This document shows, one piece after another, positions 16,241 to 25,986 of a stretch of DNA of 64,000 bases. Below the pieces are notes generated by a model. That model did not search any database, had not been told where the DNA came from, and saw nothing but the letters and a program-made list of their open reading frames with translations. The stretch covers positions 1-64,000 of the forward strand of contig JBLHLC010000009.1 of assembly GCA_047619685.1 (NCBI GenBank), read 5' to 3'. The stretch's first letter is position 1. Every line of letters begins with the position of its first letter. A program made the translations under genes and the position numbers. This stretch comes from JABDJZ01 sp047619685 (lineage in GTDB: Bacteria; Bacteroidota; Rhodothermia; Rhodothermales; UBA10348).

Positions 16241-18073
16241 GTGACCGTCCACAACGTACCTTTGCCCGATGACCAAAAACGAACACTGGATGACCGCCCA
16301 AGGCGCTTGAGGAATTTATTTCTGACATTTTTTTGGATCATGGCCGCGTTTTCGGTCCTGACAATCGTGGTTTGGCATCTGGCGTTTGGAACCGGGGGAC
16401 ATCCGCCCCGGAACGTTACGACAGCAATATCTGCGCCGGCCGAAATTTCCTGGCTGGAAGATGGTGACGCGTTGATTGGCCTGTCCAGGTCTGGAGACGT
16501 GGATGCGGTCCTTGGAGTTGCACATGGGCTGGGGCGCCCGTGGTTGATGGCGCTCTACCGACAGGCAGCGCTGGGCCGGCTGGCTGAGTGGTTTGGGCCG
16601 GGTGCCGTGACCTTCGACCTGCACGTCCGCGGAATGGGCATCCCCGAAGAAATCACGGGGCTTCCGGAGGCAACCGTCGGACGGCTACGGGCCTACTCGG
16701 CCGGGGTTCGGACGGCGCAATCTGGCCTGGACTGGGGCCTGTTGCCCGCGTCGGTCGCGCTGGGCCTGGAGCCCGAACCCTGGTCCTGGCAACATACCCT
16801 GGCCATCGAACGCCTCGTCACCTGGTTGGCTACCAGCGTCCCGGTGGATTCCCTTCCGACGGGTTTCCTGGAGGAACGCGACGGGCTGGCGCGTTTTCTG
16901 GGGCTGGCCGTTTCCGACCCTGCGGCCGTCTGGGTCACAGAGGGTGGCGGCCTCTACGCACGCCTGCCGGTGGGAGACTCGGGAATACCGCCCATCATGA
17001 CCGTATCAATCGCTGCGGCGGGCACTGACCTTTATGAGGGCGCCACTTTGCCGGGCCTTCCGTACCTGTTTTGTGGCCGAGGGATCGATGCGGCCTGGTG
17101 CAAGCCGTTTAGTGGCTCGGCCACCGCATCGACAGATTCCACAGTGACGCCTGTGACGACCAGTTTTTTTGCCGTGCGCGTCTCCGACGGCAGCCAGGTC
17201 ACGGGCAGCCGCTCGACCGGCGCCGGACATCTGGTTGTGCGCGATGACGGCGGAGCGGTGACACGCCTGGACTGGGGAGTCCCTCCGGTTTCCGACGCCG
17301 AACGCTGGTTCTCCCTCTCGGAGCCCGTGGCGCGGGCGGACTTTCGCGCCGCTTCAGAGCTTGGGTTCAAGGTGACGGAATCGGGCGTACAAACACTGGG
17401 GAGAGCTTTCCAGCGGCTCGGGTCGGTTGTCATGAGTTCCCGGGCACCCGAGAGCTCCCTGCTTCTGGCGCGCCTAGACGCGGTTGACGACACCCTGCGG
17501 CGCCCGGTCTATTTGCTGGATGACCCGGGATCCGTGGCCGCGGACTCGTTGGAGCTTGGCCTGGAAGATGACACGTCAGTGGGTTCCTACCTGAGAAACT
17601 GGGACGGCCAGTTTAGCACATCGTCGATTGCAGCCTCGCTTTTCGACGTTTCTGCCGCCTACGGTCCGCAGCGGGCTCTTGACTCGCTTCTGGTCTGGTT
17701 TGGAAGTGACCAGCGGGTTTGGCGATGGGAACGGGATCCCGCTCAACAACTGAGATACCCCGGCTGGGCGTTGTCGGGGCTGTCGAATCGCTTCGGTCCG
17801 GTGGAATGGCTTCGTGCAGGCCACCCGACCTCCCCTGCCTGGGGGCCGAGCCGCGCCTTCCAGGCAGATCACCAGGCAGCGTACCGCCCCGAGGCCGTGT
17901 GGGAAGCCTACCTTGGCAAACCGGGGGGCCTTGTACGGATCACCTACAGGCGTCCGGCCGTCCCCTACGAGGACTTCCTGGGACGCTATCGATCGGCCCC
18001 GGCAAGACCGGAAGCAACTGAGTTGGCTGGGGCTGTCCCGGTGGGAACGACCCGGGTTCTACCCGTGGGCTAG
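16241..18073 (+). CDS. Diverged penicillin-acylase-like (S45, Ntn-hydrolase fold) membrane protein, probable pseudoenzyme
   Basis: A 610-residue protein started at GTG 16241, with one N-terminal membrane helix (about residues 26-48). Its next 130 residues follow the S45 alpha-chain pattern: APAEISWLEDGDALIGL, GVAHGLGRPWLMALYRQAALGRLAEWFG, LHVRGMG, AYSAGV, then LPASVALGLEPEPW. The beta-chain part retains ATLPGLPYLFCGRGIDAAW (about residues 268-286). The position of the autocatalytic serine (usually Gly-Ser-Asn-x-Trp) reads SDPAAVWV (225-232), with no Ser at the cleavage point. It may therefore be a non-processed, inactive homologue. At 610 residues it is also shorter than typical members (700-850). 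It shares a CTAG stop with pckA. Family assignment is by eye and should be confirmed with a profile. Confidence 0.65.
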   Translation: MTVHNVPLPDDQKRTLDDRPRRLRNLFLTFFWIMAAFSVLTIVVWHLAFGTGGHPPRNVTTAISAPAEISWLEDGDALIGLSRSGDVDAVLGVAHGLGRPWLMALYRQAALGRLAEWFGPGAVTFDLHVRGMGIPEEITGLPEATVGRLRAYSAGVRTAQSGLDWGLLPASVALGLEPEPWSWQHTLAIERLVTWLATSVPVDSLPTGFLEERDGLARFLGLAVSDPAAVWVTEGGGLYARLPVGDSGIPPIMTVSIAAAGTDLYEGATLPGLPYLFCGRGIDAAWCKPFSGSATASTDSTVTPVTTSFFAVRVSDGSQVTGSRSTGAGHLVVRDDGGAVTRLDWGVPPVSDAERWFSLSEPVARADFRAASELGFKVTESGVQTLGRAFQRLGSVVMSSRAPESSLLLARLDAVDDTLRRPVYLLDDPGSVAADSLELGLEDDTSVGSYLRNWDGQFSTSSIAASLFDVSAAYGPQRALDSLLVWFGSDQRVWRWERDPAQQLRYPGWALSGLSNRFGPVEWLRAGHPTSPAWGPSRAFQADHQAAYRPEAVWEAYLGKPGGLVRITYRRPAVPYEDFLGRYRSAPARPEATELAGAVPVGTTRVLPVG

Positions 18074-19656
18074 GCCTTGGGACCCGCGGCGATCACCTCA
18101 TCGCTGCAACCGTCGGCAAACTGGTCGAAGTTCTTGTTGAAGAGCCCAGCAAGTTTGGCTGCGGTTGCTTCGTACGCGTTCTCATCCCCCCAGGCGTTAC
18201 GCGGCGTCAGCAGGTCGGTTGGCACTCCGGGCACAGATTCCGGCACACCGACTCCGAAAACAGGATCGACAACGGTCGGCATGTCGTCCAGATCTCCGTT
18301 GTGGATGGCGTCGATGATGGCCCGGGTGTGTTTGAGGCTCATCCGCTTGCCGGTTCCGTGTGCGCCACCGGTGAGTCCGGTATTGATCAGCCAGGCGTTG
18401 GCACCGTGAGCCCCCATCTTCTGGGCAAGAAGGTCAGCGTAGCGGCTCGGGTGCATGATCAGGAAGGCGGCACCGAAACCGGCCGAGAACGTCGCCTGCG
18501 GTTCCGTCACGCCCATTTCGGTCCCGGCCACCTTGGCGGTGTATCCAGAGATGAAGTGGTACATGGCCTGCTCCCCCGTCAAACGACTCACTGGCGGAAG
18601 CACACCAAACGCATCGTATGTCAGGAAAATGATGTTATTCGGGTGTCCTCCGACGCACGGAATCTTGGCGTTGTCGATGTACTCGATCGGGTAGGAGGCG
18701 CGGGTGTTCTGTGTGATGGAGACATCATCGTAATCCACGGCTCGCGAGTCCTCGTCGTACACGACGTTTTCGAGGACCGTGCCATACCGGATGGCTCCGA
18801 AGATTTCTGGTTCTGACTGCTTGGACAGCCCGATGGCCTTGGCATAACACCCACCCTCGATGTTGAATACCCCGTCGTCGGTCCAGCAGTGTTCGTCGTC
18901 TCCAATCAGGTGTCGACGCACGTCCGCAGACAGCGTGGTCTTGCCCGTACCCGACAGGCCGAAGAAGAGGGAGACGGACCCGTCGTGTCCTTCGTTGGCA
19001 CTACAGTGCATGGACAGCACGCCCTGCTTCGGCATGATGTAGTGCATCACGCTGAAGATGCCCTTCTTCATCTCCCCGGCATACTCGGTGCCGAGGATGA
19101 CAAATTCGCGACTTTCAAAACACAGATCCACACTGGTTTTGGATGTCATGTGCGAGGTGTGCCGGTTGGCCGGGAAACCACCCGCATTGTACACGACGTA
19201 GTCAGGCTCACCATACGCATCCAACTGCTCGGCAGTGGGACGAATGAGCATATTGTGCATAAAGAGCGCGTGATACGGTCTGGTGCAGATAATCCGGACC
19301 TTGATCTGGTACTTGGGATCCCAGCCCGCAAAGCCGTCCATCACGTAGAGACGCTCACACGTGTTCAGGTAGTCGATGGCGCGCTCGCGGTTCACTTCGA
19401 ATGTGCGCTGGTCGAGTGGGACATTGATGGCTCCCCACCAGATGTCGTCCCGGCTCTCAGGAAGATCCACGATGCGCTTGTCCGAAGGACTCCGACCAGT
19501 CTTCTTGCCAGACCTGAGCATCAATGCTCCCGTGTCTGAAATCGCCGCCCCCTTGTCGAAGTGGATCGCATGCTCGTACAACGCGCCGGGAGGCGCATTT
19601 CGAACGATGTTGGTGACGTCGATGCCGTACTGCTTGAGACTGAATGTGTCGCCCAT
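18070..19656 (-). CDS. pckA: Phosphoenolpyruvate carboxykinase (ATP)
   Basis: Converts oxaloacetate plus ATP to PEP, CO2 and ADP, the entry step of gluconeogenesis. Started at ATG 19654-19656 (MGDTFSLKQYG) for 528 residues; the frame runs open to 19848, but that extension lacks family similarity. Seen are SGKKTGRSPSDKR, the kinase-1a P-loop GLSGTGKTTLSAD (about residues 237-249), the metal-binding DDEHCWTDDGVFNIEGGCYAK, and FLTYDAFGVLPPVS. Length and motifs are standard for the ATP-dependent enzyme. It follows acs on the same strand (169-base gap), consistent with growth on acetate or amino acids. Confidence 0.97.
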   Translation of the reverse strand: MGDTFSLKQYGIDVTNIVRNAPPGALYEHAIHFDKGAAISDTGALMLRSGKKTGRSPSDKRIVDLPESRDDIWWGAINVPLDQRTFEVNRERAIDYLNTCERLYVMDGFAGWDPKYQIKVRIICTRPYHALFMHNMLIRPTAEQLDAYGEPDYVVYNAGGFPANRHTSHMTSKTSVDLCFESREFVILGTEYAGEMKKGIFSVMHYIMPKQGVLSMHCSANEGHDGSVSLFFGLSGTGKTTLSADVRRHLIGDDEHCWTDDGVFNIEGGCYAKAIGLSKQSEPEIFGAIRYGTVLENVVYDEDSRAVDYDDVSITQNTRASYPIEYIDNAKIPCVGGHPNNIIFLTYDAFGVLPPVSRLTGEQAMYHFISGYTAKVAGTEMGVTEPQATFSAGFGAAFLIMHPSRYADLLAQKMGAHGANAWLINTGLTGGAHGTGKRMSLKHTRAIIDAIHNGDLDDMPTVVDPVFGVGVPESVPGVPTDLLTPRNAWGDENAYEATAAKLAGLFNKNFDQFADGCSDEVIAAGPKA

Positions 19657-19825
19657 GGCCCGAATCCCTGCTAGTTCTTTAGTGTCCCGGCCGGCCCAAT
19701 GAGAAAAGCCTTCCGGATTGCCAGAATCTACCCTGCAAGCCGTTTGCCTGCATGAAGATGTTTCTGAAAAAGCCCGCCCTCGACCGAGGAATTGGTGCAT
19801 TGCCAGGCAGACCCACTCCCGACGT

Positions 19826-21766
19826 CTATTTGTTTTTCCGATTCTCAATCAGGTCGTCCAGGACCGACGGATCAGCCAGCGTCGAGGTGTCTCCGAGATT
19901 CATGAAGTCGTTTGCGGCAATTTTTCGGAGGAGGCGTCGCATGATTTTGCCGCTTCGGGTCTTGGGCACCGAAGGCGTGAACTGGATGAAGTCCGGCCGC
20001 GCAATTGGACCTATCTGCGTGCGGACCTGATTGATCAGTTCCGTTTCCAGCGCCCGGTCTCCCCGGACGCCGGCATTCAGGGTGACGAAGCAGTAGATGC
20101 CTTGTCCCTTTATCTCGTGGGGGAAACCGACAACGGCTGCCTCGGCCACTGCGCGGTGCGCCACGAGGGCGGACTCCACTTCGGCCGTTCCCATGCGGTG
20201 ACCGGAGACGTTGATGACGTCGTCCACCCTGCCGGTGATCCAGTAGTAGCCGTCTTTGTCCCGACGAACCCCGTCGCCGGTGAAGTAGCGGTCCGGGAAC
20301 GCCGAGAAATAGGTGGCCACGAATCGCGGGTGGTCCTGGTAGATGGTGCGCGCCTGTCCCGGCCAGGATCCTTTCAGCACCAGAAGCCCCATGGCTTCAC
20401 CCTCGAGAATGTGCCCATCGGCGTCGCGCACCTCCGGCTCAATGCCAAAGAACGGCAACGTGGCACTTCCTGGTTTTGTCGCTATGGCTCCCGGCAAAGG
20501 CGTGATGAGGATGCCTCCCGTCTCCGTCTGCCACCAGGTGTCCACGATGGGGCACCGCCGTTCGCCCACCACCTCGTTGTACCAGCGCCAGGCTTCCGGG
20601 TTAATCGGCTCGCCGACCGTACCCAGCAGCCGGAGGGAACTCCGGTTGGTACGGGTTACGAACGCGTCCCCCTTGCTCATGAGGGCCCGGATGGCGGTGG
20701 GCGCGGTGTAGAACTGGTTGACACCGTGCGCATCGACAACCTGCCAGAATCGGGAGGCGTCGGGATAGTTTGGAACCCCCTCGAAAAACACCTGGGTCGC
20801 GCCGTTCAGCAGGGGGCCATAAACCATGTAGGAGTGGCCGGTAATCCAGCCGATGTCTGCCGTACACCAGAAGACATCCCCCTCCTGGTAGTCAAAGACG
20901 TATTGATGGGTCAGCGACGTAAAGACCTGGTACCCTCCCGTCGTGTGGAGGACTCCCTTCGGTTTTCCGGTGGAGCCGCTGGTATAGAGGATGAACAGCG
21001 GGTCTTCCGAGTCCATGGACTCTGGCGTACAGACGGGCGACACCTGCTCCTTTGCCTCGTGGTACCAGACGTCGCGACCCTCCACCCAGTCAATGTCTCC
21101 TCCGCTGCGGCGCACCACGACGACAGTATGTACATCCGGACACTTCTCCAGTGCCTTGTCCGTGTTTGCCTTGAGCGGTACCCGCTTGCCTGCCCGCATG
21201 CCCTCGTCCGATGTCAACACAACATCCGATTCGCAGTCCAGAATCCGGTTGGCCAGCGATTCGGGAGAGAAGCCTGCGAAAACCACTGAATGCACGGCGC
21301 CTATTCGTGCACAGGCCAGCATGGCTGCGGCGGCCTCCGGGATCATCGGTAGATAAATGGTAACCCGGTCCCCCTTCTCGACCCCTCTGGACTTCAGCAC
21401 ATTCGCAAACCTGCACACCTCTTCGTGCAGTTGGCTGTAGGTGATGTGGCGCGCGTCCTCCTCTGGATTGTCGGGCTCGAAAATGAGGGCCGTCTGATCT
21501 CCGCGCGTCTTCAAATGCCGGTCGAGGCAGTTGTAGGATGCGTTCGTCCGACCGCCCAGATACCAACCGATGGAAACGTTCTCCCTCGCGAACGACGTCT
21601 TGCTGACGGTTTTCCACGGTTCGAACCACTCGATTCGTTTCGACTGGTCTGCCCAGAATGTGTCCGGGTCGTCTATGCTCTGGCGATACAATGCGTCGTA
21701 CGCGCTACGAGAACCCACATGGGCTCCGTGGCTGAATTCTTTGGACGGTTCGAACAACTCGGACAT
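19826..21766 (-). CDS. acs: Acetyl-coenzyme A synthetase
   Basis: AMP-forming acetate:CoA ligase of 646 residues. The ATG at 21766 is preceded by a good ribosome-binding site (AGGAG, 5 bases upstream). Motifs: acetate/CoA region WFEPWKTV, WYLGGRTNASYNC; the AMP-binding signature LYTSGSTGKPKGVLHTTGGY; TWWQTETGGILI; the C-terminal hinge DGYYWITGRVDDVINVSGHR; and PKTRSGKIMRRLLRK, whose Lys is the acetylation switch known in Salmonella Acs. Full length. Together with pckA it supports acetate assimilation. Confidence 0.97.
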   Translation of the reverse strand: MSELFEPSKEFSHGAHVGSRSAYDALYRQSIDDPDTFWADQSKRIEWFEPWKTVSKTSFARENVSIGWYLGGRTNASYNCLDRHLKTRGDQTALIFEPDNPEEDARHITYSQLHEEVCRFANVLKSRGVEKGDRVTIYLPMIPEAAAAMLACARIGAVHSVVFAGFSPESLANRILDCESDVVLTSDEGMRAGKRVPLKANTDKALEKCPDVHTVVVVRRSGGDIDWVEGRDVWYHEAKEQVSPVCTPESMDSEDPLFILYTSGSTGKPKGVLHTTGGYQVFTSLTHQYVFDYQEGDVFWCTADIGWITGHSYMVYGPLLNGATQVFFEGVPNYPDASRFWQVVDAHGVNQFYTAPTAIRALMSKGDAFVTRTNRSSLRLLGTVGEPINPEAWRWYNEVVGERRCPIVDTWWQTETGGILITPLPGAIATKPGSATLPFFGIEPEVRDADGHILEGEAMGLLVLKGSWPGQARTIYQDHPRFVATYFSAFPDRYFTGDGVRRDKDGYYWITGRVDDVINVSGHRMGTAEVESALVAHRAVAEAAVVGFPHEIKGQGIYCFVTLNAGVRGDRALETELINQVRTQIGPIARPDFIQFTPSVPKTRSGKIMRRLLRKIAANDFMNLGDTSTLADPSVLDDLIENRKNK

Positions 21767-22012
21767 GCCTTCTCCTGACTGTGCGGCCCAGAATACCTCC
21801 TATTCGGCCTCGCCTCAAAACGCATCGCTTGCTGTTTCGCGGTTTATCGTGGTACTGTACCAACACAGTATGCCGTGTGGCCCAGGCGAACCCCGACTGA
21901 CATTGGCCGAAATTGGCGCCATCACGAAAGTTTGCGGAATAGCTTCTCGGGCACGATCCGGGGTCCGCGGAGCGCATACAAGTAGGCTTTCCCTCCCATT
22001 TTCGCATTGAAT

Positions 22013-22723
22013 ATGAAGCGCGAACACCTGAACTGGTGGAGCCCAAGTCTGGGCCGAAACATGGAACTGCTGACCTTCGGTCATGCAGGAACCCCTATTC
22101 TGGCCTTCCCCAGCAGCATGGGCCGCTATTTTGAGTGGGAAGACTTCAAGATGGTCCAGGCTCTGGCCCCCCAGCTTGAAAACGGTCACAATCAGCTGAT
22201 CTGTGTGGACTCGGTGGACAAGGAGTCCTTCTACAACAAGAATGTTTCCCCGTTTGTCCGGATGAAACGCTACCAGCAGTACGAGTCCTACGTGACCACG
22301 GAGGTCGTGCCATTCATCCAGAAACGAAGCGGCACTGATTTCATCATTGCTGCCGGGGCAAGCTTTGGCGCCTACCACGCCAGCAATCTGGTGTTCAAGC
22401 ACCCGCACCTTTTCGGCAAGCTCATCGCCCTGAGCGGGGCGTTCGACATCAAGTCATTCCTGGACGGCTTCTACAACGAAGATGTCTACTTCAACAACCC
22501 GGTGGACTATCTGTCCGGGTTGAGCGATGCCGATATGATCCGCGCTATAAATGCCAATCAAATCGTGCTGACCATGGGCGAAGGCGACCCATGCAAGGAG
22601 GCCAATTTCAGGATGAGCGGCATTCTCCATGCGAAGGGAATTGGTCACAACATCGACCTCATACCCGGGTTCGGCCATGACTGGCCGTTCTGGTGTGATC
22701 TCATTCGCAAACACATCGCCTGA
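22013..22723 (+). CDS. Esterase D/PHB-depolymerase-like alpha/beta hydrolase of the ATP-grasp cluster
   Basis: About 236 residues, started at ATG 22013 (MKREHLNWWS); a TTG two codons upstream is possible. The nucleophile elbow GASFGAYHA (Ser near residue 122) and the C-terminal GFGHDWPFWCD (catalytic His) mark an esterase-D-like hydrolase. The N-terminus LNWWSPSLGRNMELLTFGHAG is typical of cytosolic members found beside ATP-grasp ligases. It is 23 bases upstream of the ATP-grasp gene and probably starts the operon. A role in hydrolysing or transferring an acyl/peptidyl product is inferred from context. Confidence 0.85.
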   Translation: MKREHLNWWSPSLGRNMELLTFGHAGTPILAFPSSMGRYFEWEDFKMVQALAPQLENGHNQLICVDSVDKESFYNKNVSPFVRMKRYQQYESYVTTEVVPFIQKRSGTDFIIAAGASFGAYHASNLVFKHPHLFGKLIALSGAFDIKSFLDGFYNEDVYFNNPVDYLSGLSDADMIRAINANQIVLTMGEGDPCKEANFRMSGILHAKGIGHNIDLIPGFGHDWPFWCDLIRKHIA

Positions 22724-22746
22724 CCGGCACCGAAACCCTAGCACCC

Positions 22747-23694
22747 ATGGCGAAGAAGAAGACCAATCGACGCATCGGCATCCTTCGGGGAATGGAGACC
22801 ACCTTTCCCGACGCGCTCATCCCATACATCAACGAGACGTACGGGCATCTTGGCGTTACGGCCGCTTTCGTGAAAATCGACCACGTCCGAACAGACGCTG
22901 AGCCGGACTACGACGTCATTCTTGACAGGATTTCGCATGAGGTCCCGTTCTATCGCTCGTACCTGAAGTGGGCGGCGATCAAGGGCAGCTACATAGTTAA
23001 CGACCCGTTCTGGTGGAGCTCAGACGACAAGTTTATTGACAACCTGATCGCGCAGGAGGCCGGGGTCGCGGTGCCTCGATCGGTGATTCTCCCGCACAAG
23101 GATCGTCCCGAAAACACGCAGGAGACCTCGTTCCGCAACCTGAAGTACCCCGTCAATTGGGATTCGATTTTTGAGTACGTCGGCTTTCCGGCGTTCTTGA
23201 AGCCGTTTGATGGCGGCGGATGGCGTGGCGTGACCCGCTGCGAAAACCCCGCGGACGTCTTTGCCGCGTACGAAGAGTCTGGCGACGACTGCATGATGCT
23301 GCAGGAGGGCATCGAGTTCGAATCTTACTTCCGGTGCTACGGCGTTGGCCGTTCCGAGGTCAAGATCATGCGGTACAACCCGCTTGCGGAGCCGCACCTG
23401 CGGTACCACGACGTACCCACCGAACCGGTCTTCCCGGAGCTATATCGGAAGCTGGAACGCGATGTTCTGGCCATCTGTACCGTTCTCGGCTACGATCTGA
23501 ACACCGTGGAATTTGCGGTTCGTGACGGCGTGGCGTACGCCATTGACTTCATGAACCCTGCCCCCGACGCAGACTACCACTCCGTCGGGAAGGAAAACTT
23601 CGAGTGGATTGTGAAAACCATGGCCGAGTTTCTGGTCAAGAAGGCCAGGCAGACCAATCGAAAACGTCAGTGGTCCGGGACGATCATAGACTGA
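22747..23694 (+). CDS. ATP-grasp ligase (RimK/glutathione-synthetase-like)
   Basis: A 315-residue predicted carboxylate-amine ligase that would activate a carboxylate as acyl-phosphate. The N-terminal pre-ATP domain begins RRIGILRGMETTFPDALI. The ATP-grasp part has the ATP-binding lysine and Gly-rich loop in FPAFLKPFDGGGWRGV (about residues 139-154), LQEGIEFESYFRCYGVG, and the Mg2+ ligands in NTVEFAVRDGVAYAIDFMNPAPD (Glu and Asn). Substrates are unknown. Followed 44 bases later by the permuted ATP-grasp gene. All key residues are present, so it should be active. Confidence 0.88.
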   Translation: MAKKKTNRRIGILRGMETTFPDALIPYINETYGHLGVTAAFVKIDHVRTDAEPDYDVILDRISHEVPFYRSYLKWAAIKGSYIVNDPFWWSSDDKFIDNLIAQEAGVAVPRSVILPHKDRPENTQETSFRNLKYPVNWDSIFEYVGFPAFLKPFDGGGWRGVTRCENPADVFAAYEESGDDCMMLQEGIEFESYFRCYGVGRSEVKIMRYNPLAEPHLRYHDVPTEPVFPELYRKLERDVLAICTVLGYDLNTVEFAVRDGVAYAIDFMNPAPDADYHSVGKENFEWIVKTMAEFLVKKARQTNRKRQWSGTIID

Positions 23695-23738
23695 CCGGGC
23701 TCTTTGCCTGACCAATCAAGCGGCCTGGAGGCCTGGGA

Positions 23739-25097
23739 ATGCGCGCTGAACTTGAACCAGCTGTTACGTACTTCAACAGTTTGATCGAACGCAATCTGGC
23801 TGGTGCCGACGACGAGGTCGTCCGACTCACCCAGATGCAGCGCGATCAGCGTGTGCTTTTTGGCGATCGGCCGATGTCGAACAGCCTGCGGCCCACGTTT
23901 TTGGCGGAGTCCATGTACGCTGAGGTCCAGGACACGGTGTACCTCATCCGTCAGGCTGTCCTGCGCATCGCAGCAAGGTTCTTTTCCGATCCGGTCCTTC
24001 TCAAGCACGAACTCGGACTGCAGGACTGGGAGATCGAGCTGGTCTCGATTCCGACCAATGTCATCCGGCTCTCTGCTACCTCGCGGATGGATGCCTTCCT
24101 GACCAAGGATTCCTTCAAGTTCGTCGAGATCAACGGAGAGTCGCCGGCAGGCATCGCCTATATCCACGAACTGGCTGATATCTATCGCAAGTTGCCCACA
24201 TTCAAGGCCTTTACGGAGCGATACCCGGTACGGTTTGTGTCGCCGCTGCATCACACGATAGACGGACTCCTTCGGGCCTATCACGAGGAGTTCGAGGGCC
24301 GTCTGGAGCGTCCGACCTTTGCGATTGTGGACCATCTGGATGTCCCCACAATCCACGAGTTCGAGCTGGTCAAGGAATACCTCGAGCGCATAGGAATGCC
24401 GTGTGAGATTGCGGACCCGCGGGCGCTTGAGTGCAAGGATGGCTGGATTTACGCCAACGGCAGGAAGATCGACATCCTGTACCGCCGGCTTCTCTTGAAC
24501 GAATACCACGCCATGCGGGACGACTGTCCGGCTTTTCTGGAGGGATACAAGGCCCAGAAGACGTGTTATCTCAACACCTTCCGGACCAAACTCGTCCACA
24601 AGAAGGCCCTGTTTGCGATCCTGACGGACTCCAAGTACACCGACTTCCTTTCGCCAGAACAGAAATACGCCATCGGTGCCCACATTCCGTGGACGCGAAT
24701 TCTGAGGCCGGGCCACACCTCTTTCCGGGGTCTTCCCATCGACCTCGTGGAATTTGTCCGGGCCAATAGGCAATTCTTCGTCATCAAACCGAATGACGAG
24801 TACGGCGGCACGGGAGTCAGCCTTGGTTTTGCGACCTCTCAATCCGACTGGGATGTGGCCATCGCGGAGGGTTTGCTGCACGGCCACGTGGTCCAGGAAG
24901 TCGTGGACATCAATCGGGAGCCGTTTCTCATGCAGACCGCGAACGGTTGGGAGCACGTTCCGACAATCATAGATCTTGATCCGTACCTGAACGGGCCGCT
25001 CCTTGGCGGCTGCCTGACGCGCACCTCGGCCAGCAATCTGGCCAACGTGACCGCTGGCGGAGGCACCCTGCCCATGTTCATTCTGCGTTACCACTAA
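23739..25097 (+). CDS. Circularly permuted ATP-grasp ligase
   Basis: A 452-residue protein of the circularly permuted (type 2) ATP-grasp group, in which the Mg-binding strand precedes the lysine/Gly-rich segment. The order is visible here: FKFVEINGESPAGIAY (Glu, Asn; about residues 126-141), then KIDILYRRLLLNEY, then FFVIKPNDEYGGTGVSLG (Lys near residue 349), ending with CLTRTSASNLANVTAGGGTLP. Such enzymes are predicted amide or peptide ligases. Its ATG is preceded by a GGAGG-like site. It pairs with the ordinary ATP-grasp gene, suggesting two successive ligations. Confidence 0.88.
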   Translation: MRAELEPAVTYFNSLIERNLAGADDEVVRLTQMQRDQRVLFGDRPMSNSLRPTFLAESMYAEVQDTVYLIRQAVLRIAARFFSDPVLLKHELGLQDWEIELVSIPTNVIRLSATSRMDAFLTKDSFKFVEINGESPAGIAYIHELADIYRKLPTFKAFTERYPVRFVSPLHHTIDGLLRAYHEEFEGRLERPTFAIVDHLDVPTIHEFELVKEYLERIGMPCEIADPRALECKDGWIYANGRKIDILYRRLLLNEYHAMRDDCPAFLEGYKAQKTCYLNTFRTKLVHKKALFAILTDSKYTDFLSPEQKYAIGAHIPWTRILRPGHTSFRGLPIDLVEFVRANRQFFVIKPNDEYGGTGVSLGFATSQSDWDVAIAEGLLHGHVVQEVVDINREPFLMQTANGWEHVPTIIDLDPYLNGPLLGGCLTRTSASNLANVTAGGGTLPMFILRYH

Positions 25098-25140
25098 CGT
25101 CCGAACTATCGCGGTCACCTTCGGACCGTCAGGACATTCC

Positions 25141-25983
25141 ATGGCAACATCCCCCATCCGCATTGCGGTAATAGACCTGTACGACCGCTTCCCGAATGAA
25201 GGTATGAGGGCCATTCGGGAGCTGCTGGCGACAAATGAGGTACTGGCTGGTCCCGCAGGCTTCCATGTGGAGTATTTCGAGACCAGGTTTGACGGGTCCA
25301 TCCCTGACCTTTCTTTTGATGCCTATATCTCGACAGGTGGACCCGGTAGCCCGTTTGACGGACAGGGAAAGCCGTGGGAGACGGCCTACTTCCACTGGCT
25401 TGATGCCCTGCGCGACCACAACGCGCGAGGGGCTGAAACTCCCAGAAGCGTCTTCTTCATTTGCCATTCGTTCCAGATGATGGTCCGGCATTTCGGGCTT
25501 GGATCGGTGATCCCCAGAAGTAGCCGGTCGTTCGGAATTTTCCCGGTGCATCCGACCGCCGCCGGCTTGCGCGACCCGCTGTTCGAAGGACTGGGATCGC
25601 CCTTCTACGCGGCCGACTTCCGGGACTGGCAGGTGGTACAACCCAACCATGACCGGCTGGATGAACTGGGCGGCAGCCTGTTGGCGCTGGAGAAGAAGCG
25701 AGACTATGTGCCCCTCGAACGGGCCATCATGGCCATGCGGGTGTCTCCACATCTGGTCGGAGTGCAGTTCCACCCCGAGGCGGACCCACCGGGTATGGGC
25801 CGGCATTTCAGGAAGCCAGACCTGGAAGACAAGATTGTGATGGACCATGGGAGAGAGAAATATGACCGGATCATCCGGCGCCTGGACGATCCCGCTTTTC
25901 TGAAGCGGACGCATGACGCGGTGATCCCCCGTTTCCTCCGCGATGCCATTGGGAAGGCTCGCCCGGAGCTCATCCCCGCCTGA
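25141..25983 (+). CDS. Class I glutamine-amidotransferase-like protein
   Basis: A 280-residue protein with the GATase1 triad. The nucleophile cysteine is in FFICHSFQMM (about residue 110), and His-Glu are in GVQFHPEADP (about residues 204-207); the oxyanion segment is STGGPGSPFD. It resembles the GMP-synthase-type glutaminase fold but has no synthetase domain of its own. It may feed ammonia to one of the ATP-grasp ligases, or act as a peptidase-like hydrolase of gamma-glutamyl bonds, as some stand-alone members do. It ends 3 bases before the clpS-like start. Confidence 0.85.
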   Translation: MATSPIRIAVIDLYDRFPNEGMRAIRELLATNEVLAGPAGFHVEYFETRFDGSIPDLSFDAYISTGGPGSPFDGQGKPWETAYFHWLDALRDHNARGAETPRSVFFICHSFQMMVRHFGLGSVIPRSSRSFGIFPVHPTAAGLRDPLFEGLGSPFYAADFRDWQVVQPNHDRLDELGGSLLALEKKRDYVPLERAIMAMRVSPHLVGVQFHPEADPPGMGRHFRKPDLEDKIVMDHGREKYDRIIRRLDDPAFLKRTHDAVIPRFLRDAIGKARPELIPA

Positions 25984-25986
25984 GCC

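Noticed and set aside
19718..21289. Long open frame (523 codons) opposite acs
   Set aside because: It mirrors a GC-rich coding gene with clear Acs motifs; the antisense translation has no recognisable domain.
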